Shown one piece after another: positions 42,746 to 51,239 of a stretch of 64,000 nt of DNA. Source of the stretch: CAYLNL01 sp964385175. Its GTDB lineage: Bacteria > Bacteroidota > Bacteroidia > Flavobacteriales > Flavobacteriaceae. Within the stretch, counting starts at the first letter, position 1. Every line of letters begins with the position of its first letter. The stretch lies in NCBI GenBank assembly GCA_964385175.1, contig CAYLNL010000004.1:152627-216626 (forward strand), in the 5' to 3' direction. The notes beneath the pieces are model-generated. The model saw only the letters and a program-made list of their open reading frames with translations, made no database searches and had not been told where the DNA came from. Both the position numbers and the translations under genes were made by a program.

Positions 42746-44648
42746 GGTATGATTCTTTAGCGAAGAAGTTGGTAATAGTATCTAATATTAATGGATGATA
42801 TTTTTCATCTTTTATATTTACTACAGGAGCGTGTAACTGACTTTCATAATAGACAATACGTTCTGCATAGGCATCAGCATCAATTTTCTCGAATGAAACA
42901 ATAGATTTTTGCCCGTGATAAAATTTGTATTTCCAGGGTGTCATGACGTAAAATAACACTTGTGTTTTTACATAAGAAGTTACAGTAGCTGTAGTTTTTT
43001 TTATGAATTCAATGGTATCGTTAGGGCTTATGGTGCAAATGAGGGCGTCTGGGTAAAAAGATTTTACATATATTAATTTTTCGGGCGGAAGAGAATCATT
43101 CATGGGGTAAAGGGGTATAATGCCGCCCTGGCTTCCGGTTATAATTACATCCGGGGTTTGGGTATATTCAATATATTGAAGCAAAAAACGCAGGGTTTTG
43201 TTCCAGTTTCTCACATCTATGGAAACAGTGCCATTATGCCCTATGGGAAAGGTGGCGATAGAACCTACCAGCACACCTTGTGGCTCTGTTGCCAGGTGGG
43301 CTACTTTGTAGCCGCTGGTTTCCAATAGTTTTTTAATAGTGAGTTGAGTAGTGAATTTACCCTGCCTGCTGTTGGTTCCTATAACGCATATAGAAGGTTT
43401 TTTTAACTCAGAATAGTCCATTGCAGAAAAAAGCGCTTCCATCTTTTTTTCATCGAAAGAAGTGAGGTAAATACTGCCTTTATAATCATACGACTGTTCT
43501 TTAATAATATGCTCAACGAGGTCTTTAATAATTTTATCCCAGAGAATAAAGTTTTTATTTCTCCGGACGCATTCTTTTATGAGGGTATATCCGAAATAGG
43601 TGTTATGGTCAGATAGTTTATCGAGGAAATAACCAATAACAAGAGTATCAAAATTCTCATACTGTTCATTGGTAGGCAGCTTAGTGGTAAGCGGAATGTT
43701 CGCTTTTTTAAGAAGCGTCACAGCATCATCGAGCTTCAAGGTTCTGGGGTACCCTATAGCGAGGGCAATTTTATAGGGAGAATGGTCTTTGAATTCTACT
43801 ACAGACTTCATTTCTTTTTCTTCAAAAGGAAATAAAGCTATTCTATGAATACTTTCGGGCAGGGCAATTTCCATTGTAAAATCTGAAAGGTTCCTCCAAC
43901 CTCTCCCCGATACCTTTTCTGTAACAGTAATTTGATCGTGCTTTGTGAAGCTTATGATTTCATTATTAGAGTTAGCGCGCAACCAGGATGTAAGAGACGG
44001 TTTAGTATCCCATTTTCCCGCTAAAAAGGCATTGGCTATAATCCCGGTAAAATGGGCGGTTGCAAGACTGGTGCCGGTACTAAAACTAAACTGGTCCCCG
44101 GGCACAGCTACTCGCTGGAAACCTCCTTTGCAGAGAATATTGGTGTGTGCATTTTCTATATACCGGAATTCGCTTTTATTTTGTACAATTCCAGTACCTA
44201 CACCTAATACAGAACTAAAATGGGCAGGAAAACAAAGTTCATCATGTTTATAGTAGGCAGCGGCAGAGATGATGATGTCTTTTTTTTCTGCCAATTCGCA
44301 TACTTCTTTTAATCGGCGGGAGGGGTTATTGGTATTAACCCCCATGCTAATGTTTATAATTTTAGACTGGGTGTTTTTTATAAGGTAGTAGATGGCCTCT
44401 TCCAAAAGGTCTTCAGAAATTTTATCGGTAGCTGAACATATTTTTATAACTATTACTTTTACCTCTGGGGCGTGGTTAAGAATAATAGAAGCGATTCCTG
44501 TTCCATGCCCTTTAAAGTCCCTGAAATCGTCTGAAATAGTAATAATTTCCTCATCCTTGTTCTTGAAAAGGGTAATTCCTTCAATAGTAGAGTTTAGAAA
44601 TCTTTTATGATTTTTATCTATCCCTGTGTCTATAATCCCTATAATCAT
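42723..44648 (-). CDS. Subtilase (S8) fused to a DUF1611-like P-loop domain
   Basis: A 641-residue cytoplasmic fusion without signal peptide. Residues 1-250 are a subtilisin domain starting directly at the catalytic Asp (GIIDTGIDKNHK, Asp7), with His48 (DFKGHGTGIAS) and Ser194 (STGTSLATAHF). The usual AAGN oxyanion motif reads AAYY (about 130), so the Asn is missing. From about 270 to 641 the chain resembles DUF1611, the family of D-glutamate N-acetyltransferase DgcN: a P-loop-like GTNSRQGKFTT near 424-434, LATEPQGVLVGS, and PDVIITGSQGGIIPLYP. The gene lies 14 bases after the radical SAM gene. Leader cleavage, possibly coupled to acyl or nucleotide chemistry, is a guess. Confidence 0.75.
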   Translation of the reverse strand: MIIGIIDTGIDKNHKRFLNSTIEGITLFKNKDEEIITISDDFRDFKGHGTGIASIILNHAPEVKVIVIKICSATDKISEDLLEEAIYYLIKNTQSKIINISMGVNTNNPSRRLKEVCELAEKKDIIISAAAYYKHDELCFPAHFSSVLGVGTGIVQNKSEFRYIENAHTNILCKGGFQRVAVPGDQFSFSTGTSLATAHFTGIIANAFLAGKWDTKPSLTSWLRANSNNEIISFTKHDQITVTEKVSGRGWRNLSDFTMEIALPESIHRIALFPFEEKEMKSVVEFKDHSPYKIALAIGYPRTLKLDDAVTLLKKANIPLTTKLPTNEQYENFDTLVIGYFLDKLSDHNTYFGYTLIKECVRRNKNFILWDKIIKDLVEHIIKEQSYDYKGSIYLTSFDEKKMEALFSAMDYSELKKPSICVIGTNSRQGKFTTQLTIKKLLETSGYKVAHLATEPQGVLVGSIATFPIGHNGTVSIDVRNWNKTLRFLLQYIEYTQTPDVIITGSQGGIIPLYPMNDSLPPEKLIYVKSFYPDALICTISPNDTIEFIKKTTATVTSYVKTQVLFYVMTPWKYKFYHGQKSIVSFEKIDADAYAERIVYYESQLHAPVVNIKDEKYHPLILDTITNFFAKESYHEVPAVI

Positions 44649-44661
44649 TTATAAAACGCCA

Positions 44662-46107
44662 TTATTTATTAGAATGCCCTGAATTTATAAAATCGGCAGT
44701 CATAGGTTTTGTAATACTCTCTGGCTCATTCGTCATTCTTAGATATTGGACTTTCAGATAGTCTTTAGTTTTATACTTCCACTCCGTGCATTGGGGAACG
44801 GTGTTTCTAAGGGCTTCATGAGAACAAGAAATTTTGTCGCATATAGGGAGATACGAGCAGTTTCTGCAAACTTCATGATGTGTATATCTATTAAAAGCAC
44901 TATAACTGGAAAACTTTTCAGGGGAATAGGGTTCAAAAACACTGGTTGGTGCCTCCGTTTCATCGTGTATGGTTTCCCAGCATTTGTGCACATATCCATT
45001 CGGGTCTATCACTAAGCTAATAGGAGAGGCCCAGGTGGCGCAGGTAGATTGATATACGGGCAAATCCCATTTAAGTTTGGCGGTTTTCCTATTGTTTTCA
45101 GCAGCCCATTTATTGTAGCGACTGATGAGATTAAGCCTGAAATTTTGTTTAAACTCAAAGAACTCATCTACGTGCATTCTTTTATCGCTCTCTTCTTGGC
45201 TGAGTTCCAGCTCTTCGTAAGAGCGTAGCCATGCAGGGTCAAAATTTATCTGGCTGTTTTTGTGGGGCCATATCCCATATTCATAAAAATCGTCTAACAG
45301 GGTATCTACGCATGAAGCTACTTCTTTATCTACATTGAGGCGTAGGTTTATACTAAGATTAGGAGTGTCTATTTCTGAGATATTGCGGAGTATTTTAAAA
45401 TAATTTTCTCCTTTTTTCTGTTTCAACGGGCGTTTACGGTCGTGTACCTCTCTGGCACCGTCAATAGTAATTTGGGCAGAATTTACCTTACATCTAACCA
45501 GTAAATCAACATTTTCTTTGGTTAAATAAATGCCGTTGGTTATAACGTTTGCTGCATATTTTAGCTGGTAGGTTTCTGCTAATTGCACTAACCCTGCTGA
45601 TAAATCTTCAATAGCTTTTACATTTATCAAGGGTTCGCCACCATACCAGGTTACAGACAGGGTGTGAATTTTTTTCCCTGAATTTTGTATAATTTGTTCT
45701 ATATATTCTACAATTTTGGTTTTAACGTTTTGGTCTTTAAGGGTGTGATTGGGTTTCACAAACTCAAAGCAATAAGAGCAGCCCATGTTGCAGGTAATGG
45801 TAGTGCCAATAGTTAAATTGATGGTGCCTGCATTTTTGAATTGATTTTCCCGGGTATGATTTTCTAATAGTTCAATCATATCTTCCCCATCTTCTATAAG
45901 ATATTCTTTTTCATATAGATATTCAATTATATCGTTATCTACCTGGTCATGGTTAAAATTTTTCAACGACATGATTTCGCCCATGAGCGCTCCTTCTTCT
46001 TCGTTTAATATTTCTATTCCTCCGGTGAGTGTATTGAAAAGCAAGAACTCTTTTCGCTCGGGTACTGGAATTAGAACGTTATAGGTATTATTTTTTAGGA
46101 GTTTCAT
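44662..46107 (-). CDS. Radical SAM/SPASM peptide maturase
   Basis: A 481-residue enzyme. The N-terminal 90 residues form a peptide-recognition-like domain. The radical SAM cluster motif is CNMGCSYC, Cys 106, 110 and 113, in TITCNMGCSYCFEFV. SAM-binding elements follow (VTWYGGEPLIN, AANVITNGIYL). The SPASM domain holds CWETIHDETEAP and CRNCSYLPICDKISCSHEAL, then a last Cys in PQCTEWKY, giving ligands for two auxiliary 4Fe-4S clusters. Such enzymes form thioether or carbon-carbon cross-links or epimerise precursor peptides. The gene directly follows the 58-residue precursor, separated by a strong hairpin. The two Cys in the precursor core make thioether formation possible. Confidence 0.9.
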   Translation of the reverse strand: MKLLKNNTYNVLIPVPERKEFLLFNTLTGGIEILNEEEGALMGEIMSLKNFNHDQVDNDIIEYLYEKEYLIEDGEDMIELLENHTRENQFKNAGTINLTIGTTITCNMGCSYCFEFVKPNHTLKDQNVKTKIVEYIEQIIQNSGKKIHTLSVTWYGGEPLINVKAIEDLSAGLVQLAETYQLKYAANVITNGIYLTKENVDLLVRCKVNSAQITIDGAREVHDRKRPLKQKKGENYFKILRNISEIDTPNLSINLRLNVDKEVASCVDTLLDDFYEYGIWPHKNSQINFDPAWLRSYEELELSQEESDKRMHVDEFFEFKQNFRLNLISRYNKWAAENNRKTAKLKWDLPVYQSTCATWASPISLVIDPNGYVHKCWETIHDETEAPTSVFEPYSPEKFSSYSAFNRYTHHEVCRNCSYLPICDKISCSHEALRNTVPQCTEWKYKTKDYLKVQYLRMTNEPESITKPMTADFINSGHSNK

Positions 46108-46201
46108 GGTATATTTTTTAATGATTAGTCTTGTTATTTCACTTCTATCAGGTCTTATAAATGATTTTTAATTTTATTATGTTCCTGGTATTACCACTTA
46201 G

Positions 46202-46235
46202 AAATCTCAATGGAGGCATTCCTCCATTGAGATTT
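46202..46235 (-). terminator. Hairpin between precursor peptide and radical SAM gene
   Basis: A perfect 15-base stem, AAATCTCAATGGAGG with CCTCCATTGAGATTT and a 4-base loop, lies 12 bases after the precursor stop codon. On the minus strand the stem ends in TTT but no long T tract follows, so it may be a leaky terminator or a 3' stabiliser that lets the precursor be made in excess of the enzymes. The strand is assigned from the gene direction. Confidence 0.6.
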
Positions 46236-46247
46236 ATTAGGAAAGAC

Positions 46248-46424
46248 TTAGAATAGAATATCATTCTCTTCTTGGGTATCTCCTGCCGGTCTAGAAAGAC
46301 CATACGTGTTGCAGGTAAATCCGTCGCAGAGAGATTCTACTTCTTTAGACAATCTTTCTTCGGTGTTGTTTGGCTTTACCAGTTCTTTTTTTAGTAAAGC
46401 CTCTTTTAATTGCTCTTTTTTCAT
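46248..46424 (-). CDS. RiPP precursor peptide, 58 residues
   Basis: A short gene between the S41 protease and the radical SAM gene. The leader (MKKEQLKEALLKKELVKPNN) is Lys/Glu-rich and helical. The likely core holds Cys33 and Cys38 (SLCDGFTCNTYGLSRPAG), one Arg (45) followed by Pro46, Ser and Thr residues, and an acidic tail ending in DILF. There is no double-glycine motif, so cleavage must differ from C39 systems; the neighbouring S8 and S41 proteases are candidates. It lies 41 bases from the S41 stop and is followed by a strong hairpin. Small size, composition and position next to a radical SAM/SPASM gene support the call; the family is unknown to me. Confidence 0.75.
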   Translation of the reverse strand: MKKEQLKEALLKKELVKPNNTEERLSKEVESLCDGFTCNTYGLSRPAGDTQEENDILF

Positions 46425-46465
46425 GTTTGAAAAAATTTTTAAAGGTTAAACATTAATTATATACA

Positions 46466-48262
46466 CTATTTCGAAATAGCCGCTACTAATGCCTTATCGT
46501 TATAAGGCTGAAGGTCATACACATTGTCAATAACAACCTGTACGTCAGGGGTTAACCCGGTTCCTTCAATTGATTTTCCACTCAACATAAATCGGCCTGT
46601 ATCCAGGCTATTGTTTAATACAGAAATACCATCAAACAAAACAATTTCATACACAAATGCAAGCGCTCCTTTAGTGTTGCCTTTACCCACTATGAGGGTA
46701 TTTTTTCTATTATCCCGCAGGGTGTGTACTAATAGCTCTCCCATACAAGCAGTGGACTCGTCAACCAGGAGTATTATTTTGCCATCTTTCCTGTATTTGT
46801 AAGGAGATTTGTTTCGGCGAACAATGACTGCTTCTTTTTTAGTACGCTCCATATTTTCATAATCAAAGTATGTAAAATCACCATTTATGAAATAAGATAA
46901 AAACTGGGCACCCGATAAAAAATCGCCTCCTGTGCAGCCTCTAAAGTCTAGTACTAGTTTTTTGGAAGCGTTTATTTGTTGAAAATTATTGAGAAATGCC
47001 AGGGGTAACGCGTATGTTATATTGTTTATTTTAAAATAAGAAACAGAGTCATTTATTTTTTTTGCAAGGAAGTTTTGTGGCTTATACCCAGGCGGAATTT
47101 TATAGTTTTTTTCTATTTGATACGAGGTTGTTTTTATTTCTCCCTGGGGGGTAACGTAGGTAAGCTGTAGGTTTGTGCCACTTACCTGTTTCAACATATC
47201 TTCATTCACTACCCTGCTTGAAACAGAGGCTATTTTTTTATGGTTTATTTCCAGGATTTCGCTGCCAAGTAGAATGTTTTCTTTTAAGGTTTCATCTATA
47301 ACGGCTGCTACTATATGTTTACCGTTTAACTGATAGCTATACACAGGAGTTATTTTCCGAGCATCGTGGCACTTAGATTTAATATAAAAATGGGGGTCGT
47401 TTAAGTTTTGAGATAAAAAATTATTTATAGTGTCTATTAACTTACAGGTAGCTAACGTTTCTATACTTTGCAGAAAAGCTTTGCCTGAGCTAATGAAGGT
47501 ATCTTTTTGTATGTTCTTATTTTCATAAAAAGGGTAGTGTTGTAGTAATAGGAAAATAATACCTGTAAGGGTTTTATTTATATTGTCATCGCTCCCCCCT
47601 TCAACATGGACAATTCCTTTAAAATCTTCTTCTTTTTCATTTTTAGGAAAGTATTTTAACTCTCCATACGAATCAAAAGGGGTATTACTAAACTCATTTT
47701 TGTATGCAGCGTTATTGAATGGGGATTTTTGAAATAATTTGGAGGGCGATATTTTTTTCTCTACCAGGCTATTTCCTACCCATAAGTCGGCAAAAATGAG
47801 TTTATAAGGTTTCTCAGCATCTACCAAATCATACGTTATTTGCAGATTTTTTTCATTTCCATCTTCCGAAAAGCAAAATTTTTTTCGTATCGCTTCATTG
47901 TATCCTTTTTCTTTAACGGGGATGATTATTTTTTCACTGCATGCATCATTTGATTGTAGGTAAATATTTTTTATATTAGAAGCATAAAACCTAATAAATA
48001 ATAAGGACTCGAATCGTTCGTATGTATTGGTTTCATTTTTTATTTTTACCAAAGGTAATGTAGTTTTTTCTTTAATTTCATAGGCTTTGGCAACCGATTT
48101 AAATCGCTCATATGTGGGGAAGAAAAATGTAATTTTGGGAGTTTTGTCGGCCACTTTATAGGTAGTGTCTATGCTTTCCAGCATATAGTAGGCTTTTAGT
48201 TGTGAATAGGCAACCAATACGCTTAGAAATGCTATTATAAAGAACAGGTTATGCCGTTTCAT
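46466..48262 (-). CDS. S41-family (C-terminal processing) peptidase
   Basis: An S41 serine protease-like protein of 598 residues from the ATG at 48262; an earlier ATG at 48289 would add nine residues and overlap the previous gene further. MKRHNLFFIIAFLSVLVAYS is a membrane anchor or signal peptide, so it acts outside the cytoplasm. The central part resembles a PDZ domain (NILLGSEILEINHKKIASVS). The catalytic region is FRGCTGGDFLSGAQFLS and then LVDESTACMGELLVHTL, with the probable Ser in DESTACMGE near the C-terminal fifth. GKSIEGTGLTPDVQV matches the S41 end. It could trim the exported peptide or a partner. It overlaps the UPF0489 gene by 14 bases. Confidence 0.82.
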   Translation of the reverse strand: MKRHNLFFIIAFLSVLVAYSQLKAYYMLESIDTTYKVADKTPKITFFFPTYERFKSVAKAYEIKEKTTLPLVKIKNETNTYERFESLLFIRFYASNIKNIYLQSNDACSEKIIIPVKEKGYNEAIRKKFCFSEDGNEKNLQITYDLVDAEKPYKLIFADLWVGNSLVEKKISPSKLFQKSPFNNAAYKNEFSNTPFDSYGELKYFPKNEKEEDFKGIVHVEGGSDDNINKTLTGIIFLLLQHYPFYENKNIQKDTFISSGKAFLQSIETLATCKLIDTINNFLSQNLNDPHFYIKSKCHDARKITPVYSYQLNGKHIVAAVIDETLKENILLGSEILEINHKKIASVSSRVVNEDMLKQVSGTNLQLTYVTPQGEIKTTSYQIEKNYKIPPGYKPQNFLAKKINDSVSYFKINNITYALPLAFLNNFQQINASKKLVLDFRGCTGGDFLSGAQFLSYFINGDFTYFDYENMERTKKEAVIVRRNKSPYKYRKDGKIILLVDESTACMGELLVHTLRDNRKNTLIVGKGNTKGALAFVYEIVLFDGISVLNNSLDTGRFMLSGKSIEGTGLTPDVQVVIDNVYDLQPYNDKALVAAISK

Positions 48263-49163
48263 AAGATTTTGCAATGGCTTGATTTTCAATGTATTTAACG
48301 GCTATTGGGTATAGAGATGATAATTTGAATAAGAGATTATCTTCTATAAATTTCCACTGGTCTGCAGGTGTAAACCCACTGTTTCTGGATCTGCATAAGG
48401 TAATTATAGAAGGGTTTATTTTTTTATTTTTTAGATTAAATACTAACTGGTCTATCCGTTCTAAAATAATTTTTTCAGACACTTTTCGCCTGCTGGGATA
48501 TATTTCAGGTATATGATTGAGGATGTAGAAAAAGCTATCATTATGTTTTTTGGCTGTAACATTAGCGGTAATGTAATTAAGGTAGTGGTATTTTTTGTTT
48601 TGGATAAATTCATTATATTCCTGTTCAGTTATTTCAATAAGTATCTCATTTTCTATAAAAGGATTTTCGCAGCACGAGAAATAATCTAAGTCTATGTCTA
48701 AAATAATGGTCTCTTGCCCTGAGTCCATAGCTGTTTCATAAAATCTATCCGCTGGTATCCTGGTGTAAGAAAATAATTGGCTATCGCCGGTTTCGTTATG
48801 TGAAGCCGCGTCTTCCATTATCAACTTTTTGCCCAGCCCGTTAAAAGAACGCATTCGCATTTCTTTCTTGTTTTGAAGAGGCATTTCATGCCTAATCCAA
48901 ATAAAATCTTTAATAATGTTCAGATATATGCAAGGTGCTATGAATGTATCTATATTTACTTGATTATAGGTGAAATTATAGATTGCGGTTTTATCCCATT
49001 TAAAAATGTCTGATACAGAATCTATAAAAGTAGGAACTCTAAAATCAGAATGGTCATCAAAATGCAACAGTAAACTATTTTTTCTAATAAGTCCTTCTTT
49101 ATAGGCGTTCACCCAGGTAAAGAAAGCTTCATTGTGTTCTTCTAATAGATAACAGTTTATCAT
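48249..49163 (-). CDS. UPF0489-family protein, possible peptide arginase
   Basis: A 304-residue protein of the UPF0489 family. Two acidic metal-binding-like motifs are visible: LLLHFDDHSDFRVP (Asp36, Asp37, His38, Asp40) and ILDIDLDYFSC (Asp156, Asp158, Asp160), which resemble the DAHxD and SxDxDxxDP motifs of arginase-type ureohydrolases. To my knowledge, RiPP enzymes that convert Arg to ornithine belong to or resemble this family; that link is from memory. The precursor core has a single Arg (45). The gene has its own -7 box and overlaps the S41 gene. Other functions of UPF0489 are unknown. Confidence 0.72.
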   Translation of the reverse strand: MINCYLLEEHNEAFFTWVNAYKEGLIRKNSLLLHFDDHSDFRVPTFIDSVSDIFKWDKTAIYNFTYNQVNIDTFIAPCIYLNIIKDFIWIRHEMPLQNKKEMRMRSFNGLGKKLIMEDAASHNETGDSQLFSYTRIPADRFYETAMDSGQETIILDIDLDYFSCCENPFIENEILIEITEQEYNEFIQNKKYHYLNYITANVTAKKHNDSFFYILNHIPEIYPSRRKVSEKIILERIDQLVFNLKNKKINPSIITLCRSRNSGFTPADQWKFIEDNLLFKLSSLYPIAVKYIENQAIAKSYETA

Positions 49164-49182
49164 TTATTTTATAAGATTGCAG

Positions 49183-49190
49183 CAAATATA
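49183..49190 (-). promoter_or_regulatory. -7 box candidate for the second half of the peptide block
   Basis: The minus strand reads TATATTTG, matching TAnnTTTG, 20 bases before the UPF0489 ATG and inside the only sizeable gap (237 very AT-rich bases) within the block. No TTG lies at the usual distance, so it is tentative. It would let UPF0489, S41, precursor and maturases be expressed separately from the exporter genes. Confidence 0.45.
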
Positions 49191-49400
49191 ATATTTTTAA
49201 TGAATGTTGTATATATTATTTTATTTTTTTAATGTATTTAAATTATAAGCATTTGAAAATGAATTATTTATAGTTAAAAAATATATTAAAATTCATTTAA
49301 TAATACTGATATAATTTAGTATTGTTTTACTTTTTATTAAAATAGTAGTAATTTATTAAACTTTATTTATTTTTTACTGAATATAAATATTGTAATTTTA

Positions 49401-50672
49401 TCAAAATATTTTAAGAACATTAGAAATGGCCTTTTCAAAGATATTGGTAAAGGCTATGATTTCTTTTTTTGATATTTTGTTGTTATCAAAAATCCACCCT
49501 ACGAGCAGCCTCCCATCTTTATATAAGACTATGATGGGGTCTATATGGCATTTAACAATATGTACATTGGTAAAAGTGTTTAGTTTTATGGTGCCCGAAG
49601 TTGGGTATGGCTCATCAGAAAGTGTAAAATTGAGAAAAACAGGGGCGATGTTTTCAGTTATATTTTTTTCATTTAAATTATACATTGGATAGTTATATAT
49701 TCCTTTTCTATATAATTTTAAGAGTAGTTGATTGATGGAAATAAGAGTTTCTTTATAAGGGTTTTCAATAGAAAATGAGATATAATTTTCTGCTATATAA
49801 TCTCCTACAGTATTCTTTGAATAACGGGAAAAATCGTCCCGAAACATAAAACCTACACTTTTTTCACAATTGTAAAACTCTTTTGCAGCCTTTAGCAATG
49901 CAGCTATACATATACTCTTCCAACTGATACTGATTTGTTGTTTTATGGCAAGGTTTGTAGTAAGCATAGTGGTATATGCCATTGGTATTTTACCGGTAGA
50001 TATATTATAGGTATAAGTGAGGTTTGATATATCTTTTAAAAAGAGATAGTTATCGTTTGTATTGATTGGTTTACTAATGGGTTTGTTTTTAAAAATATTT
50101 TGAAAATATTCAGAGTCTTTAAAATAACTTAGTCTTATTTTTTCGTTTTTATACGCACAATAATCATCAAAAGAAAATGGGTTATTAGGTTGGAGGCCCT
50201 GGCGGTAATTGTTTATTAGCTCATATTTGAGAAGATGTAGAGAATGGTTATCGCACAGGATATGGTGAATAAAAAATACTACCATGTTTTGTTGCGAGTT
50301 TTTAAATATAAGAATTTCGCAAAGTGGGGGACTGGACAGGGAAGAAAATCGCTTTTTTTCATAAAACCTTTCTACATACCCATCTACCATTTCCACAGTA
50401 TCTGCCTCTATAGTTAGCGGGCGAAAAAAATCTTCTTCTCCAGAAAAAATCTTGCGCACCACGAGCCCATTTTCTTTACGGATAAAGATGGTTCTAAGAA
50501 GTTCATGGTCTTTTAAGAGTTTATGGCAGGCAGCTCTAAGTTTTGTTTCGTTACAGTTTTTTATCGTGAACCTGAAAGAAAGATATATGTTACCTGATGC
50601 GGTATATTTGTAATATTCTTGGATTTGACGTATAAAGGGAAGTTTTTCGTCTTCATGTAAATTATCAGTCAT
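49401..50672 (-). CDS. Stand-alone condensation-domain protein
   Basis: A 423-residue protein of the NRPS condensation/CoA-dependent acyltransferase fold. The catalytic motif HHxxxDG appears as FFIHHILCDNHSL with His136, His137 and Asp141; Gly is replaced by Asn. The early motif LRAACHKLLKDHELLRTIF (a C2-like block) and the later VGDYIAENYISFSI fit the family. No adenylation or thiolation domain is attached. In this block it could move an acyl or aminoacyl group from the carrier-like protein at 41.1 kb to an amine of the peptide. It overlaps the 190-residue gene by eight bases. Confidence 0.78.
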   Translation of the reverse strand: MTDNLHEDEKLPFIRQIQEYYKYTASGNIYLSFRFTIKNCNETKLRAACHKLLKDHELLRTIFIRKENGLVVRKIFSGEEDFFRPLTIEADTVEMVDGYVERFYEKKRFSSLSSPPLCEILIFKNSQQNMVVFFIHHILCDNHSLHLLKYELINNYRQGLQPNNPFSFDDYCAYKNEKIRLSYFKDSEYFQNIFKNKPISKPINTNDNYLFLKDISNLTYTYNISTGKIPMAYTTMLTTNLAIKQQISISWKSICIAALLKAAKEFYNCEKSVGFMFRDDFSRYSKNTVGDYIAENYISFSIENPYKETLISINQLLLKLYRKGIYNYPMYNLNEKNITENIAPVFLNFTLSDEPYPTSGTIKLNTFTNVHIVKCHIDPIIVLYKDGRLLVGWIFDNNKISKKEIIAFTNIFEKAISNVLKIF

Positions 50673-51237
50673 AGATAGGGATTAAAAATTGGTATAAGAG
50701 AAACCTCCTGAGCATAGAGACTATCCTGGTTTTAATGACTTCTGGGTTTAACGATGTTTCTCTTTCCAAGGCTTTATGCAAGAGTTTTGTACCTGAGATA
50801 ACTCTTTCAAATTCCCTCATTTTTAGTAGGTTAATTTTATCTCCCATGAGGTAAATAGGAATAAAAACCGGCCTTCCCAATGCCAGAAACTTAGGTTGTA
50901 GTACAATATCATACTGCCTTGCGGGCTCTTCTATTCTTCCGTTTTCGGGCATGGTAGTTTGAGTAAAAACGAGATATGGATTTATACTCAATTCTACATA
51001 TAGCAGCTCATCATCGGTTAATTGAACTTTTTGTATGGCAATGGTTACATTTCTTTCTTCAAAGGCTTTAAATTTTTCAATTTCCTCATAGTTGGCTAAT
51101 GGGGTATTTTTTAAAAACTCGTTTTTCATATCCCGTAGAGATTTCCTCAACACATGCAGGTCAATTTTATTGTTAAGTGTCTTTAAGCCTATTCCTTCAG
51201 CGAATAGCTCCATTTTAAGGGTTGATATTTTTTCCAT
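50665..51237 (-). CDS. Hypothetical protein, 190 residues
   Basis: No family recognised. The protein has no signal peptide or membrane segment; it is mixed alpha/beta with many Lys, Glu and Leu (LRDMKNEFLKNTPLANYEEI, QPKFLALGRPVFIPIYLMG) and ends in a helical RRFLLYQFLIPIYD. It begins 2 bases after the stop of the DUF6734-like gene and overlaps the condensation gene, so it is part of the same transcript and probably the same pathway. A partner or chaperone of the condensation protein is possible but not supported by any motif. Confidence 0.6.
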   Translation of the reverse strand: MEKISTLKMELFAEGIGLKTLNNKIDLHVLRKSLRDMKNEFLKNTPLANYEEIEKFKAFEERNVTIAIQKVQLTDDELLYVELSINPYLVFTQTTMPENGRIEEPARQYDIVLQPKFLALGRPVFIPIYLMGDKINLLKMREFERVISGTKLLHKALERETSLNPEVIKTRIVSMLRRFLLYQFLIPIYD

Positions 51238-51239
51238 TT

